DNA of 64,000 nt from assembly GCA_000161975.1 (NCBI GenBank), contig GG688422.1, forward strand, positions 124,001 through 188,000. Direction: 5' to 3'. This document shows positions 52,159 through 62,310 of this stretch, piece by piece. The stretch is from Eubacterium saphenum ATCC 49989. GTDB lineage: Bacteria > Bacillota > Clostridia > Peptostreptococcales > Anaerovoracaceae. A program made the position numbers and the translations under genes. The notes below the pieces were generated by a model, which was not told where the DNA came from, did no database searches, and was given only the letters and a program-made list of their open reading frames with translations. Numbering within the stretch: position 1 is the stretch's first letter; each line of letters opens with the position of its first letter.

Positions 52159-52416
52159 ATGGCAAACATAAAATCAGCAAAGAAGAGAATTCAAGTTATT
52201 GCTAAGAAAACTGCTAAGAACAACAGAATAAAGCATAAGCTAAAGGATATGACCAAGGAGTTTAATGAAGCGGTAACTGCTGGTGATAAGAAGATTGCAG
52301 GAGAGAAGTTATTGGATCTTGAGAAGAAGCTTATGAAGGCATCGCATGGATTTATGCATAAAAAGACAGCAGCAAGAAAAATTTCAAGGTTAACACATAA
52401 ATATAATGCTATGTAA
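52159..52416 (+). CDS. rpsT: Ribosomal protein S20
   Basis: An 85-residue, Lys-rich, helical 30S protein. MANIKSAKKRI and the C-terminal HKKTAARKISRLTHK are diagnostic. It is a single-gene transcript with its own promoter and a strong terminator. Confidence 0.96.
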   Translation: MANIKSAKKRIQVIAKKTAKNNRIKHKLKDMTKEFNEAVTAGDKKIAGEKLLDLEKKLMKASHGFMHKKTAARKISRLTHKYNAM

Positions 52417-52453
52417 GATTTTAGAGCATAGGTTTTAATATGAATATCTATTA

Positions 52454-52489
52454 GCGAGGTCAAATATGAGATTTGTCTTCGCTTTTTTT
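52454..52489 (+). terminator. rpsT terminator
   Basis: GCGAGG-T-CAAAT, loop ATGAG, ATTTG-T-CTTCGC, then seven T. The topA ribosome site begins three bases later, so topA needs read-through or a hidden promoter. Confidence 0.88.
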
Positions 52490-52505
52490 ACGAGGTGGAA
52501 TTTGT

Positions 52506-54563
52506 ATGAAAAAGACAGTTAAACGTAAGCGTTCACAGAAGCTTGTGGTTGTGGAATCGCCATCCAAGGCTAAGACTATTTCAAAGTTCTTAGGTAGCGG
52601 TTATAAGGTCGTTGCTACCGTAGGTCATATTCGTGATTTACCGAAGAGCAGAATGGGCGTTAAGATAGAAGAAGATTTTGAGCCTGAATATATAAATGTC
52701 AGAGGAAAGGCCTCTGTAATCAAGGATATTAAAAAACAGGCGGAAAATGCGAGTGATGTCTATCTGGCTCCCGATCCCGACAGAGAAGGAGAAGCTATAG
52801 CGTGGCATCTTGCATATCTTCTAGGTATTTCAGAAAATGATTCATGCAGAGTTACCTTTAACGAGATCACTAAGGATACCGTAAAAAAGGCTATAAAAGA
52901 GCCTAGGGAAATAAACGAGTCACTAGTTGATGCGCAGCAGGGAAGAAGGGTACTTGACAGGCTCGTGGGCTATCAAATAAGTCCGCTGCTTTGGCGTAAG
53001 GTACGCAGAGGGCTCAGCGCAGGCAGAGTTCAGTCTGCCGCTCTTAAAATTATCTGTGACAGGGAAGAAGCTATAAAGAATTTTGTGCCGGAGGAGTACT
53101 GGAAAATATTTGCAGAGTTTAATGAGCACGACGGATTTGATGCGGAACTTGTGAAGTTTAAAAATAAAAAGATAGAAATTCACAATGTAAACGAGGCTGA
53201 AAATCATGAAAAAGCTATTTGTGACGGTAGCTTCAGCATTTCATCCGTAATTAAAAAGGAGAAGAAAAGAAGGCCTTACGCACCTTTTACCACGAGCAGC
53301 CTTCAGCAGGATGCAGCGAATAAGCTGAACTTCTCTACTAAAAAGACGATGTCGGTTGCTCAGAAATTATACGAAGGAGTGGATATACCGGGAAAGGGTA
53401 CTACAGGACTCATTTCATACATAAGGACGGATTCTGTCAGAATTTCAGACGATGCCAAGGCAAAGGCCAAAGAATTTATAATAGGAAGATATTCAGAAAA
53501 GTACTATTCCAATAATTTCTATTCAAATAAGAAAAAGGACATTCAGGATGCACATGAAGCAATAAGGCCGTCAGATCCTTTTCTTACACCTGAAAGCATT
53601 CAAAATTCGCTCACAGCTGAGCAGTACAAGTTATATAGGCTAATATGGACAAGATTCATAGCAAGTCAAATGAGCTCTTGCGTGTTCGATAGCACCGTAG
53701 TGGAAATAAAAAATGGGGATTATATATTTAGAAAGACAGGGTCTATAAAGACGTTTGACGGATATACGAAAGTCTATGACTTTGCAGATGATAAGGACAG
53801 CCTGATTCCCGATGTAAAGGAAGGTGATGTGCTTACACTGAAGGACAAACTGTCGCTCGAGCAGCATTTCACAAAGCCTCCTGCAAGATTTACAGAAGCG
53901 AGCCTTGTGAAGTTCCTTGAAGAAAATAATATAGGAAGACCGAGTACGTATGCTCCGACGATAACGACCCTCATAACCAGAAATTACATTAAGCGAGAAA
54001 AGAAAGTATTGATTGCGGAGGAACTTGGAATACTTGTAAATGAACTCATAAGCAAGTATTTTAAAGACATAGTTGATATAGAATTTACAGCAAGGATGGA
54101 AGATCGTTTAGACAGTGTAGAAATGGGGACTTTGCAGTGGAAGGATGTAATTAGAGATTTTTACGGCGGTTTTGTAAAAGAGCTTAAAGTTGCAGAATCC
54201 AATATCGAGAAGGTCAAGTTTGAAGAAGTTTTAGCAGGAGAAAACTGCCCTAAATGCGGAAAGCCCATGATGATAAAGCAGGGAAGATTCGGTAAGTTCA
54301 TAGCCTGCAGTGGCTACCCTACATGCAAAACCACAAAGCCTATAGTAAAGTCAACGGGTGTAAAATGTCCTAAATGCGGTAAAGAGATAGTCGAGAAGGT
54401 TACACGAAAGGGCAAGGTGTTTTACGGCTGCAGTGGCTACCCTAAATGTGATACAGCCTATTGGGATAAGCCCACAGGCAAAATTTGCAGCAAATGCGGC
54501 AGCATGATGGTTTTAAAGGGGAATAAAAAGATACCGGTGTGCTCTAATAAGGATTGTAAGTAA
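52506..54563 (+). CDS. topA: DNA topoisomerase I (type IA)
   Basis: Relaxes negative supercoils. The 685-residue protein has a Toprim domain (VVESPSKAKTI, then APDPDREGEAIAWHL), the active tyrosine in ISYIRTDS, and IGRPSTYAPT. Three C-terminal zinc ribbons follow (CPKCGKPM, CPKCGKEI, CSKCGSMM each with a second Cys pair). The start is ATG 52506 with GAGGTGG; the frame is open to 52473 inside the rpsT terminator. Confidence 0.96.
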   Translation: MKKTVKRKRSQKLVVVESPSKAKTISKFLGSGYKVVATVGHIRDLPKSRMGVKIEEDFEPEYINVRGKASVIKDIKKQAENASDVYLAPDPDREGEAIAWHLAYLLGISENDSCRVTFNEITKDTVKKAIKEPREINESLVDAQQGRRVLDRLVGYQISPLLWRKVRRGLSAGRVQSAALKIICDREEAIKNFVPEEYWKIFAEFNEHDGFDAELVKFKNKKIEIHNVNEAENHEKAICDGSFSISSVIKKEKKRRPYAPFTTSSLQQDAANKLNFSTKKTMSVAQKLYEGVDIPGKGTTGLISYIRTDSVRISDDAKAKAKEFIIGRYSEKYYSNNFYSNKKKDIQDAHEAIRPSDPFLTPESIQNSLTAEQYKLYRLIWTRFIASQMSSCVFDSTVVEIKNGDYIFRKTGSIKTFDGYTKVYDFADDKDSLIPDVKEGDVLTLKDKLSLEQHFTKPPARFTEASLVKFLEENNIGRPSTYAPTITTLITRNYIKREKKVLIAEELGILVNELISKYFKDIVDIEFTARMEDRLDSVEMGTLQWKDVIRDFYGGFVKELKVAESNIEKVKFEEVLAGENCPKCGKPMMIKQGRFGKFIACSGYPTCKTTKPIVKSTGVKCPKCGKEIVEKVTRKGKVFYGCSGYPKCDTAYWDKPTGKICSKCGSMMVLKGNKKIPVCSNKDCK

Positions 54564-54690
54564 CCTTTATAATTTTTTGTGATCATAGTTTATTTAATTG
54601 ACGTTGTATTATATTGAAGTCAAATTATTGCATTTTAGGTTAGCGATTGCAAATAATTTCCCGATATTTATATCATACCCTTTTTAAAGA

Positions 54691-54699
54691 TGTTATACT
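54691..54699 (+). promoter_or_regulatory. Extended -10 before the small membrane protein
   Basis: TG-T-TATACT, 39 bases before the ATG, with no clear -35. Confidence 0.4.
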
Positions 54700-54738
54700 G
54701 TAGTTGAGTTAAATTAGACCAACAAAAGGAGGAAGGTT

Positions 54739-55305
54739 ATGAATAAATGGAACTCAAGTAATGCTTTGTGGATGCTTCTTTATACGATACTATACATAGT
54801 CGGCACGTTTGTTGTCTGTGTGACGGGGATGATACATCCGATATTCTTCGTCTGTTATCAGATTACAGCCGGAGTGGTGCTTACAGGAATTTTGATTAGA
54901 GCTTTCGATAGGGTGAAATCACCCGGAGCCGCTGTATACTTAGCTACAGGAATGATAATAATGCTTTTCATTATTAAAGATGCTTCTACGTGGCATGTGG
55001 CGCCCTTGATAGTTATTGCTGCGGCTACAGAAATAATTCGTTATATTTTTAAGTATAATTGGAACGGAAATTTGTTAGGTGCCGTAATCATGAGCTTTTC
55101 TACCTTCGGGTACTATGGCAGGATATGGTTTCATCGTGATTTTACTTATAAAGTTGCTGCTGAAGAGATGCCGAAAAATTATGCGGATACACTGATGTCG
55201 GTAAGCCCTGTGTGGGCACTTCCGGTTGTACTTATCGTAGGGATTGTTTTATCCGTAGTGGTTACGAATCTTACTGCGAAGTTTTTTAAGATGGAAAAGA
55301 GATGA
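54739..55305 (+). CDS. Integral membrane protein, possibly an ECF S component (MptD-like)
   Basis: A 188-residue protein with about six membrane spans and a short basic tail. The hydrophobic pattern, a GxxxAxxxE-type central region and the ending LTAKFFKMEKR resemble S components of energy-coupling factor transporters (MptD/Trep_Strep group), which capture vitamins or metals. This match is by general look only. No ATPase or T component is adjacent, so it would use a shared module. AAAGGAGGAAGG precedes the ATG. Confidence 0.45.
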   Translation: MNKWNSSNALWMLLYTILYIVGTFVVCVTGMIHPIFFVCYQITAGVVLTGILIRAFDRVKSPGAAVYLATGMIIMLFIIKDASTWHVAPLIVIAAATEIIRYIFKYNWNGNLLGAVIMSFSTFGYYGRIWFHRDFTYKVAAEEMPKNYADTLMSVSPVWALPVVLIVGIVLSVVVTNLTAKFFKMEKR

Positions 55306-55382
55306 GTTGTGTGAAACATTTTCATTTGTGGCATATATTTATATTTTCAGTTTGGATATAGATATATTTTTATACAAAAGTA

Positions 55383-55412
55383 TTGACGGTTATTGAATTC
55401 ATGTGGTAAACT
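55383..55412 (+). promoter_or_regulatory. groESL sigma-A promoter
   Basis: TTGACG (55383-55388), 18 bases, TAAACT (55407-55412) with TG before it. The CIRCE operator lies just downstream. Confidence 0.75.
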
Positions 55413-55420
55413 ATCATTTG

Positions 55421-55447
55421 TTAGCACTCGATGGGTGAGAGTGCTGA
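55421..55447 (+). promoter_or_regulatory. CIRCE operator (HrcA binding site)
   Basis: TTAGCACTC, nine bases, GAGTGCTGA: the CIRCE inverted repeat with one change in the last arm (consensus GAGTGCTAA). HrcA represses groESL here under normal temperature. hrcA itself is not in the window. Confidence 0.93.
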
Positions 55448-55483
55448 CAGAAAAAGAGATATTGTATGAAGAGGAGGATTAGC

Positions 55484-55762
55484 ATGAGTATAGGAATTAA
55501 GCCATTAAAGGATAATGTGGCTCTAAAGGCTAAGACGGTAGAAGAAAGTACTACCAGCGGAATCATCATTCCGGGAGATAAGGATGAGCAGAAAAACTTT
55601 GCAGAAGTAGTTGCAGTAGGCGATGGGACTAAAGACGAACCCATAATCGTAAAGGTGGGAGATACAGTATTATTTTCAGAATATGCCGGTACAAAGGTAA
55701 AACACGATTCTGAAGAATATATAATTGTAAAACAGGACAGTATACTCGCTATCATTGAGTAG
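55484..55762 (+). CDS. groES: Co-chaperonin GroES
   Basis: A 92-residue lid of the GroEL chamber. IKPLKDNVALK, the mobile loop EESTTSGIIIPG and VGDTVLFSEYAGTKV are diagnostic. The start is ATG 55484 with GAGGAGG; the earlier in-frame ATG (55466) overlaps that site. CIRCE controls it. Confidence 0.95.
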   Translation: MSIGIKPLKDNVALKAKTVEESTTSGIIIPGDKDEQKNFAEVVAVGDGTKDEPIIVKVGDTVLFSEYAGTKVKHDSEEYIIVKQDSILAIIE

Positions 55763-55853
55763 ATATAGAGCCTGTGAGCTGCGATAAATGAAAGCGGTCA
55801 GGTGGTATATTTATTACCGGTGAACAGATATTGAAATAGGAAAAATGTTTTAA

Positions 55854-57512
<1,659 letters not shown>

Positions 57513-57626
57513 CCCCGACCTTGCATAGGATAATAAATTTTTAATACCATTGTTATCAAAAGATGCCTATAATTCTTAATGCTAAAAGTTGTATTTGATT
57601 GCAAGGCAAAGTTATTGACAATACTT

Positions 57627-57655
57627 AAAAGTCTCCGCATTGCGGGGACTTTTTT
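57627..57655 (+). terminator. groESL terminator
   Basis: AAAAGTCTCCGC and GCGGGGACTTTT pair over 12 bases (one G-U) around ATT, ending in a T run. It lies 115 bases after the groEL stop. Confidence 0.85.
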
Positions 57656-57766
57656 AAAGAGTATATGGTAAATATTACGCTCATAAGCGACGGATGCACT
57701 ATATATTTCAAATCTGTAGTGATATAATTTCTTTGCTTGAAAAAAATAGAAAGGTTTTGTTAGAGA

Positions 57767-60700
57767 ATGCTGAAAATACATAAAATAAGTGATATAAGAT
57801 CGGTAGAAGCATATCTTCTGGACAATGTTAAGCCATACGATATAATAATTGCAGATGATTACAATCCGTATGAGATTAAAAGAAGTCTTTTAAATAAAAG
57901 AGAGGCGGGAGTAGTCTTTGATGTGCAGTTTACATCCATTTTGCGTCTTGCAAAAAAATACATGGATGATGCGGGAGCTTCATATAGATATATAGACAGG
58001 ACTACCTCGCTCTTTTTCATCTCTCAGTTAATACGAAAAAATAAATCAAAGCTCAACGTAATTTCAGCTGAATTTAATGAAATGATTGATAATAAATACA
58101 TATTAGATGAAATTATAGAGTTAAGACAAGAAGGCATAAATTCAGAAAAACTTAAAGTTGTATTAGAAAATATTTCAACAAGCAGCTCGCAGGAATCACA
58201 AATATTGAAACAAAAATTGTCGGATTTGCAAGTATTACTTAAGGCTTATGAAAATATACTTGATGCAAAGTTACTCAATGATGAAAAGCTGATCGATGGT
58301 GAAAATTTGTTCCATGATAGAAAACTTATCTATGGGGGAGAGCTACTCAATGATGAAAAACTGTTTGCCGTTGAAGAATTGGCGGGTTATGGAAAGCTAC
58401 AGGTTGTTGAAGAGTTGTTAGATGATGAGGAATTGATTAACAAGGCTATAAAACTCATAGAAAATGCAGAAGAAAATAAATTTAAATATAGGATATTCTA
58501 TATAAAAACTCCTGACAGTACTCCGCTTGAACTCAGGTTTTTAGAAGCTGTTTCGAAATATGTGGATGTGCATATATTGCAGGATGAAATAACTGAAGAT
58601 ATAAATTTAATTGAAGAACCGTCTCGAGTTTTATCTGCAAATTCACTCAAAGGAAGAGGTGATGATAAAGAGAAATATCTTACAGAACTTCCCGGCAAAT
58701 CCGTAAAGGAAGATGCGCTCATTGCGGTCTCATATATTCTAAATGAAATAAGGACGAATACAGTTAAACTTAGTGATATTGCAATAATCACGGGAGATGA
58801 GGAAGGTCTTGAACAAATACAGGATTTACTGGGGAGCTTTGGGATTGCGTACAACCTGCAATATCAAAGATACATAAACAAAGTTTTTATATACGTGGAT
58901 GCGCTCTTAAAGTATTGCTCTGTGCCGAGTAAAGACAAACTTTTAAACCTCGTAAAGTCAGGATTTGCCGGATTTTCGGGGTATGAAATAGATAAGGCTC
59001 TAAGTTTTTTTAGCAAACACTTTCATGAAATCCCTATAAGTAAAGATACTGTGGATTATGAATCCCCTATAAATAAAGATAGTGTGGACTATGAAATCCC
59101 TACAAATGAGGATAGTGTGGGCTATGAAGTCCATACAAGTGAGAATAATGTTGACTGTGAATTTCCTATAGATAAAGACACTATGGAATATGAATTACCT
59201 GTAAGTGAAGCTGTTAATGACGGTGACATCGATTTATGCAAAGCAGGGCATTTTAAGAAAGAAGTTGAATTTTTAAAAACGATATCTCATCTTGCGCAGA
59301 GCTTAAACAATGAGGGATCTTTAGATGAAAAGCTGTACAGTCTTGAGAATTTCTTTAGAGAAACGAATTTATATGAATGTATTGAAAGGTATTGCGCGGC
59401 TTTAAACGATGCCTTACAAAATAATGTGGATCTTGAAACGAAAATAAAATCCTTCTTGAATGAATTTTTTGAAACTTTAAGAGATTTAGAAAAACGTTTT
59501 TGCATTTCCTCTACGGAAGGCTTTAGTATTGCTAAGCCAAATGAGTTCTTTGAAGTAGCACATCTGTTCTTAAATACAATATTTTACAGTAAGAACGATA
59601 TTTTACTCGATGCTGTTACGGTATGTGATATGAATGAAATGCTGTTTGATAATAAAAAAATCGTAATAGTTCTTGAAACTTCAAAGGAGGTAGGAACGAA
59701 TCATTCCTTGGAATTTTTTACTCTCAGCGAGAAGAAGCACATTGAAGAACTTAAGTCCGATTTATTAATGGATAAAAGTGAAGCGATGTACTTTAGAAGC
59801 TATCTAAACAAGGCTAAAAAAGCAGATAAGCTCGCAGTATTTCAGAATGAAGATACAGGATATTACCGTAAAGAGATGCTTGAAATTTTAAGGACTGTTT
59901 ATAGAGAAAATTATTGTTATGATAAATTAACCGAAGAAGATCTTGCCTTCATCAGGGGAAACTCTTTGAAAAGCGAAAACGAAAAGCTCACGAAAAAGAT
60001 TAACTTTAAATTGAATAAGAACACCGTACAGAGGTTATACGATATTTCTTTTAAAAATAACAAACACGATGTGTTCATGAGTCCTACGGGCATTGAAAGC
60101 TTGGGAGCGTGTCCGTTCAGGTATTTTCTCGATAGAGGAGTAGGTGTATGCGAAGAGAAAACGGATTCTCTAGATCCCAGAAGACGAGGAGAAATCTATC
60201 ATAAAATTTTGGAAGAGGTGGCTTTGTATATAGCGAATACGGCGAAAAGAAACGAAAATGGGCTTTTGGATTTTTCAAATATTTCAAAAGATGATATAAA
60301 GCCCATAGTGGACGAGGTTATAAAAGATGAAATTACAAGGATTCAAAATCCTCAAGACGAATATAGATGCCTATGCATTGCAAAAAAAGCATATCATGCT
60401 TCTCAAGACATACTTTCAGAGCTTAAGGCGGGAGACATAGTATCCGTTATGCCTGAGGAAAAGTTCAAGGACGGACAGAGAATATCATCGATAAAGCTTA
60501 GGGGAAGGGAAAATTTGAACGTTAATATTTCCGGTAAAATCGATAGGGTGGACGTCTTTGCATCTCGAAAAACCAGAATCATAGATTATAAAACGTTTGA
60601 TAACAAATTAAATACGAATATTCTGAATGATGACTGGAAGCCGCAATTATTGATTTATTTAATGGCGGTGCTAAATGACGAAAACCTTGAATTCGGTTCA

Positions 60701-61060
60701 TTGTTCTATAAAAAAATAACAAAGGATGTTAAACCGGGAGCAAATGCTGAAGCTCTGCATTTTAACGGAATCATACTGGATGATGATGAGCATTTGAATG
60801 AGGAGTTTAGAAATGCGGCAGATCCAAGTGAGTTCTTTGCTGTGACAGGAGACAATGAGGGGGTAAAAAAGAGCAGGTACGCCAAGGGCAAATTTGTAGA
60901 TGAGGATTATATTCTAGAAAAACTAAAAATGCTTGAAGAACGGATTTATGAATACGTTGATGAACTCATTGAAGGAGATATCAAGCCGAGAAAAAATAGA
61001 TTTAAAAATGCCTGTGACTATTGCAAATACATGCAAATATGTGATAAAGATAACCTGTAA
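57767..61060 (+). CDS. addB: AddB-like ATP-dependent nuclease subunit with internal repeats
   Basis: A 1097-residue protein whose C-terminal nuclease matches AddB/RexB. The four Fe-S cysteines are Cys782, Cys1083, Cys1086 and Cys1092 (C-x300-CxxCx5C), and the PD-(D/E)xK residues are Asp926 (GKIDRVD) and Asp940-Tyr-Lys942 (IIDYKT). The AddAB complex processes DNA double-strand breaks for recombination. The N-terminus lacks the GRxGSGKT Walker A of Bacillus AddB. Two tandem repeat arrays interrupt it (residues 167-226 and 427-481). No addA follows, which is unusual. The start is ATG 57767; the ribosome site (GAAAGG, 14 bases away) is weak. Confidence 0.82.
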   Translation: MLKIHKISDIRSVEAYLLDNVKPYDIIIADDYNPYEIKRSLLNKREAGVVFDVQFTSILRLAKKYMDDAGASYRYIDRTTSLFFISQLIRKNKSKLNVISAEFNEMIDNKYILDEIIELRQEGINSEKLKVVLENISTSSSQESQILKQKLSDLQVLLKAYENILDAKLLNDEKLIDGENLFHDRKLIYGGELLNDEKLFAVEELAGYGKLQVVEELLDDEELINKAIKLIENAEENKFKYRIFYIKTPDSTPLELRFLEAVSKYVDVHILQDEITEDINLIEEPSRVLSANSLKGRGDDKEKYLTELPGKSVKEDALIAVSYILNEIRTNTVKLSDIAIITGDEEGLEQIQDLLGSFGIAYNLQYQRYINKVFIYVDALLKYCSVPSKDKLLNLVKSGFAGFSGYEIDKALSFFSKHFHEIPISKDTVDYESPINKDSVDYEIPTNEDSVGYEVHTSENNVDCEFPIDKDTMEYELPVSEAVNDGDIDLCKAGHFKKEVEFLKTISHLAQSLNNEGSLDEKLYSLENFFRETNLYECIERYCAALNDALQNNVDLETKIKSFLNEFFETLRDLEKRFCISSTEGFSIAKPNEFFEVAHLFLNTIFYSKNDILLDAVTVCDMNEMLFDNKKIVIVLETSKEVGTNHSLEFFTLSEKKHIEELKSDLLMDKSEAMYFRSYLNKAKKADKLAVFQNEDTGYYRKEMLEILRTVYRENYCYDKLTEEDLAFIRGNSLKSENEKLTKKINFKLNKNTVQRLYDISFKNNKHDVFMSPTGIESLGACPFRYFLDRGVGVCEEKTDSLDPRRRGEIYHKILEEVALYIANTAKRNENGLLDFSNISKDDIKPIVDEVIKDEITRIQNPQDEYRCLCIAKKAYHASQDILSELKAGDIVSVMPEEKFKDGQRISSIKLRGRENLNVNISGKIDRVDVFASRKTRIIDYKTFDNKLNTNILNDDWKPQLLIYLMAVLNDENLEFGSLFYKKITKDVKPGANAEALHFNGIILDDDEHLNEEFRNAADPSEFFAVTGDNEGVKKSRYAKGKFVDEDYILEKLKMLEERIYEYVDELIEGDIKPRKNRFKNACDYCKYMQICDKDNL
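58265..58444 (+). repeat. Five 12-residue (36-base) tandem repeats inside addB
   Basis: Residues 167-226 divide into five 12-residue units, such as AKLLNDEKLIDG, ENLFHDRKLIYG, GELLNDEKLFAV and EELLDDEELINK. Units 1 and 3 share 14 identical bases (CTCAATGATGAAAA) 72 bases apart. The array is acidic and leucine rich, likely helical. Confidence 0.8.
59045..59209 (+). repeat. Five 11-residue (33-base) tandem repeats inside addB
   Basis: Residues 427-481 are five 11-residue units: DTVDYESPINK, DSVDYEIPTNE, DSVGYEVHTSE, NNVDCEFPIDK, DTMEYELPVSE. The segment just before (HEIPISK) looks like the parent half-unit. The units differ at the DNA level, so expansion was not very recent. Confidence 0.88.
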
Positions 61061-61238
61061 CATGAACTACCGGAAAGCATATGTGCGGAACTGCTTTCTA
61101 TGTGATCTAACCTATAAAATTTGTACGAATTCTATGGGGTATGGATGGAACTTTGGATTCCAATAACTAAAGCTTAAAAATAATCAATCTTGGCAGATAA
61201 ATAAATCCTCATATTAAAAGAAATTAAAGCCTTATGGC

Positions 61239-61268
61239 TTGCAGTAGCAAGGATTATTATGTTAAAAT
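61239..61268 (+). promoter_or_regulatory. Promoter for tRNA-Leu(GAG) and rplU
   Basis: TTGCAG (61239-61244), 18 bases, TAAAAT (61263-61268) with TG-T before it, 10 bases before the tRNA. Confidence 0.6.
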
Positions 61269-61278
61269 GTTAAGAGTT

Positions 61279-61361
61279 GCGGCTGTGGCGGAATTGGTAG
61301 ACGCGCACGCTTGAGGGGCGTGTGGGCAACCGTGCCGGTTCGACTCCGGCCAGCCGCACCA
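61279..61361 (+). tRNA. tRNA-Leu (anticodon GAG)
   Basis: An 83-base class II tRNA. GCGGCTG pairs with CAGCCGC, then discriminator A and an encoded CCA. The anticodon stem CACGC/GCGTG encloses TTGAGGG, giving GAG. The D-arm GGCGGAATTGGTAGAC is of leucine type. It lies 83 bases before rplU. Confidence 0.95.
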
Positions 61362-61444
61362 CTATGTTATGCCGCACGATTCAGGTGGATGGATTCCATA
61401 AAAAGATTACCTGTCTCGGCGAGTCTGGAATGAGGAGGAAAGAT

Positions 61445-61960
61445 ATGTACGCAATCGTAGAAACCGGAGGTAAGCAATATCGCGTTACAAAGGGCGATAT
61501 CATCCAAGTGGAAAAGCTTGAAAAGGAAAAAGGCAAGATCACATTGGATAAAGTGCTTCTTATCGAAAATGACAAGGAAACCCTCGTAGGTGCACCTTAT
61601 ATAGAGGGAGCAGCGGTAGAGGCAAAGGTTCTTGATCACGGAAAAGGCAAGAAGATAATCATTTACAAGTATAAGGCGAAGAAGGATTATAGGAGAAAGC
61701 AAGGTCACAGACAGCCTTATACGGAAATTGAGATAACGGGAATTACAACAGGCGGTGCTAAAAGGACGGCTCCAAAGGCGGAGGCTAAGGTGAGCACCGA
61801 TAAAAAAGCTGAAGATACTCAAGCTAAAAAGAAGAAGCCGGCGCTTAGTGGAATGAAAAAGGCTGAACTTATAGAATTTGCTAAAGAAAATAACATCGAA
61901 ATCGATGAGAAGGCAACAAAGCCTGTTATAATAGAGGCAATAAATAAAGAATTTGAATAG
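61445..61960 (+). CDS. rplU: Ribosomal protein L21 with C-terminal HeH/SAP-like extension
   Basis: A 171-residue protein. Residues 1-100 are a normal 50S protein L21 ([34 protein letters not shown]). Usual L21 is about 103 residues. Here an Ala/Lys-rich linker (105-133) leads to [16 protein letters not shown] and [12 protein letters not shown] (135-170), which looks like a HeH or SAP-type helix-extended-loop-helix, often nucleic-acid binding. The start is ATG 61445 with GAGGAGG. rpmA follows after 16 bases, with no prp (ysxB) gene between. Confidence 0.95.
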   Translation: MYAIVETGGKQYRVTKGDIIQVEKLEKEKGKITLDKVLLIENDKETLVGAPYIEGAAVEAKVLDHGKGKKIIIYKYKAKKDYRRKQGHRQPYTEIEITGITTGGAKRTAPKAEAKVSTDKKAEDTQAKKKKPALSGMKKAELIEFAKENNIEIDEKATKPVIIEAINKEFE

Positions 61961-61976
61961 AAAAGGGGTGAGATAA

Positions 61977-62237
61977 ATGGCAAGTAAAAAAGGTGTAGGT
62001 AGCTCGAAAAACGGTAGAGACAGTAAATCCAAAAGACTCGGCGTTAAAGCGGGAGATGGAAAGTTTGTAACTGCAGGCAGTATACTTGTAAGACAGCGCG
62101 GAACTAAATTCTATCCGGGAAATAATGTTGCAAAGGGCGGAGACGATACTTTATATGCACTCAGCGATGGAGCTGTAAAGTTCGAGCGTAGAGGAAAAAC
62201 ATCGAAGCAGGTTAGTGTCTACGAAAAATTAGCATAA
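61977..62237 (+). CDS. rpmA: Ribosomal protein L27 (no N-terminal extension)
   Basis: An 86-residue 50S protein near the peptidyl-transferase centre. [14 protein letters not shown] and [13 protein letters not shown] are diagnostic. It begins [13 protein letters not shown], as in Gram-negative L27. The 8-10 residue leader ending in FFA that most Firmicutes have, and that Prp protease removes, is absent. There is no room for it, since rplU ends 16 bases upstream. GGGGTGAG precedes the ATG. Confidence 0.96.
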   Translation: MASKKGVGSSKNGRDSKSKRLGVKAGDGKFVTAGSILVRQRGTKFYPGNNVAKGGDDTLYALSDGAVKFERRGKTSKQVSVYEKLA

Positions 62238-62250
62238 GCGAATAAACGTA

Positions 62251-62277
62251 AAGGAGCCTTTAGGGGCTCTTTTATTT
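62251..62277 (+). terminator. rplU-rpmA terminator
   Basis: AAGGAGCC and GGCTCTTT pair over 8 bases (one G-U) around TTTAGG, then TATTTT. Confidence 0.75.
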
Positions 62278-62310
62278 TGCCTTTTTTTGAATGTTATATC
62301 AGGAGGAATA

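Noticed and set aside
61322..61444. 41-codon N-terminal extension of rplU
   Set aside because: It would begin inside tRNA-Leu. The L21 family starts at MYAIVETGG, where GAGGAGG is correctly spaced.
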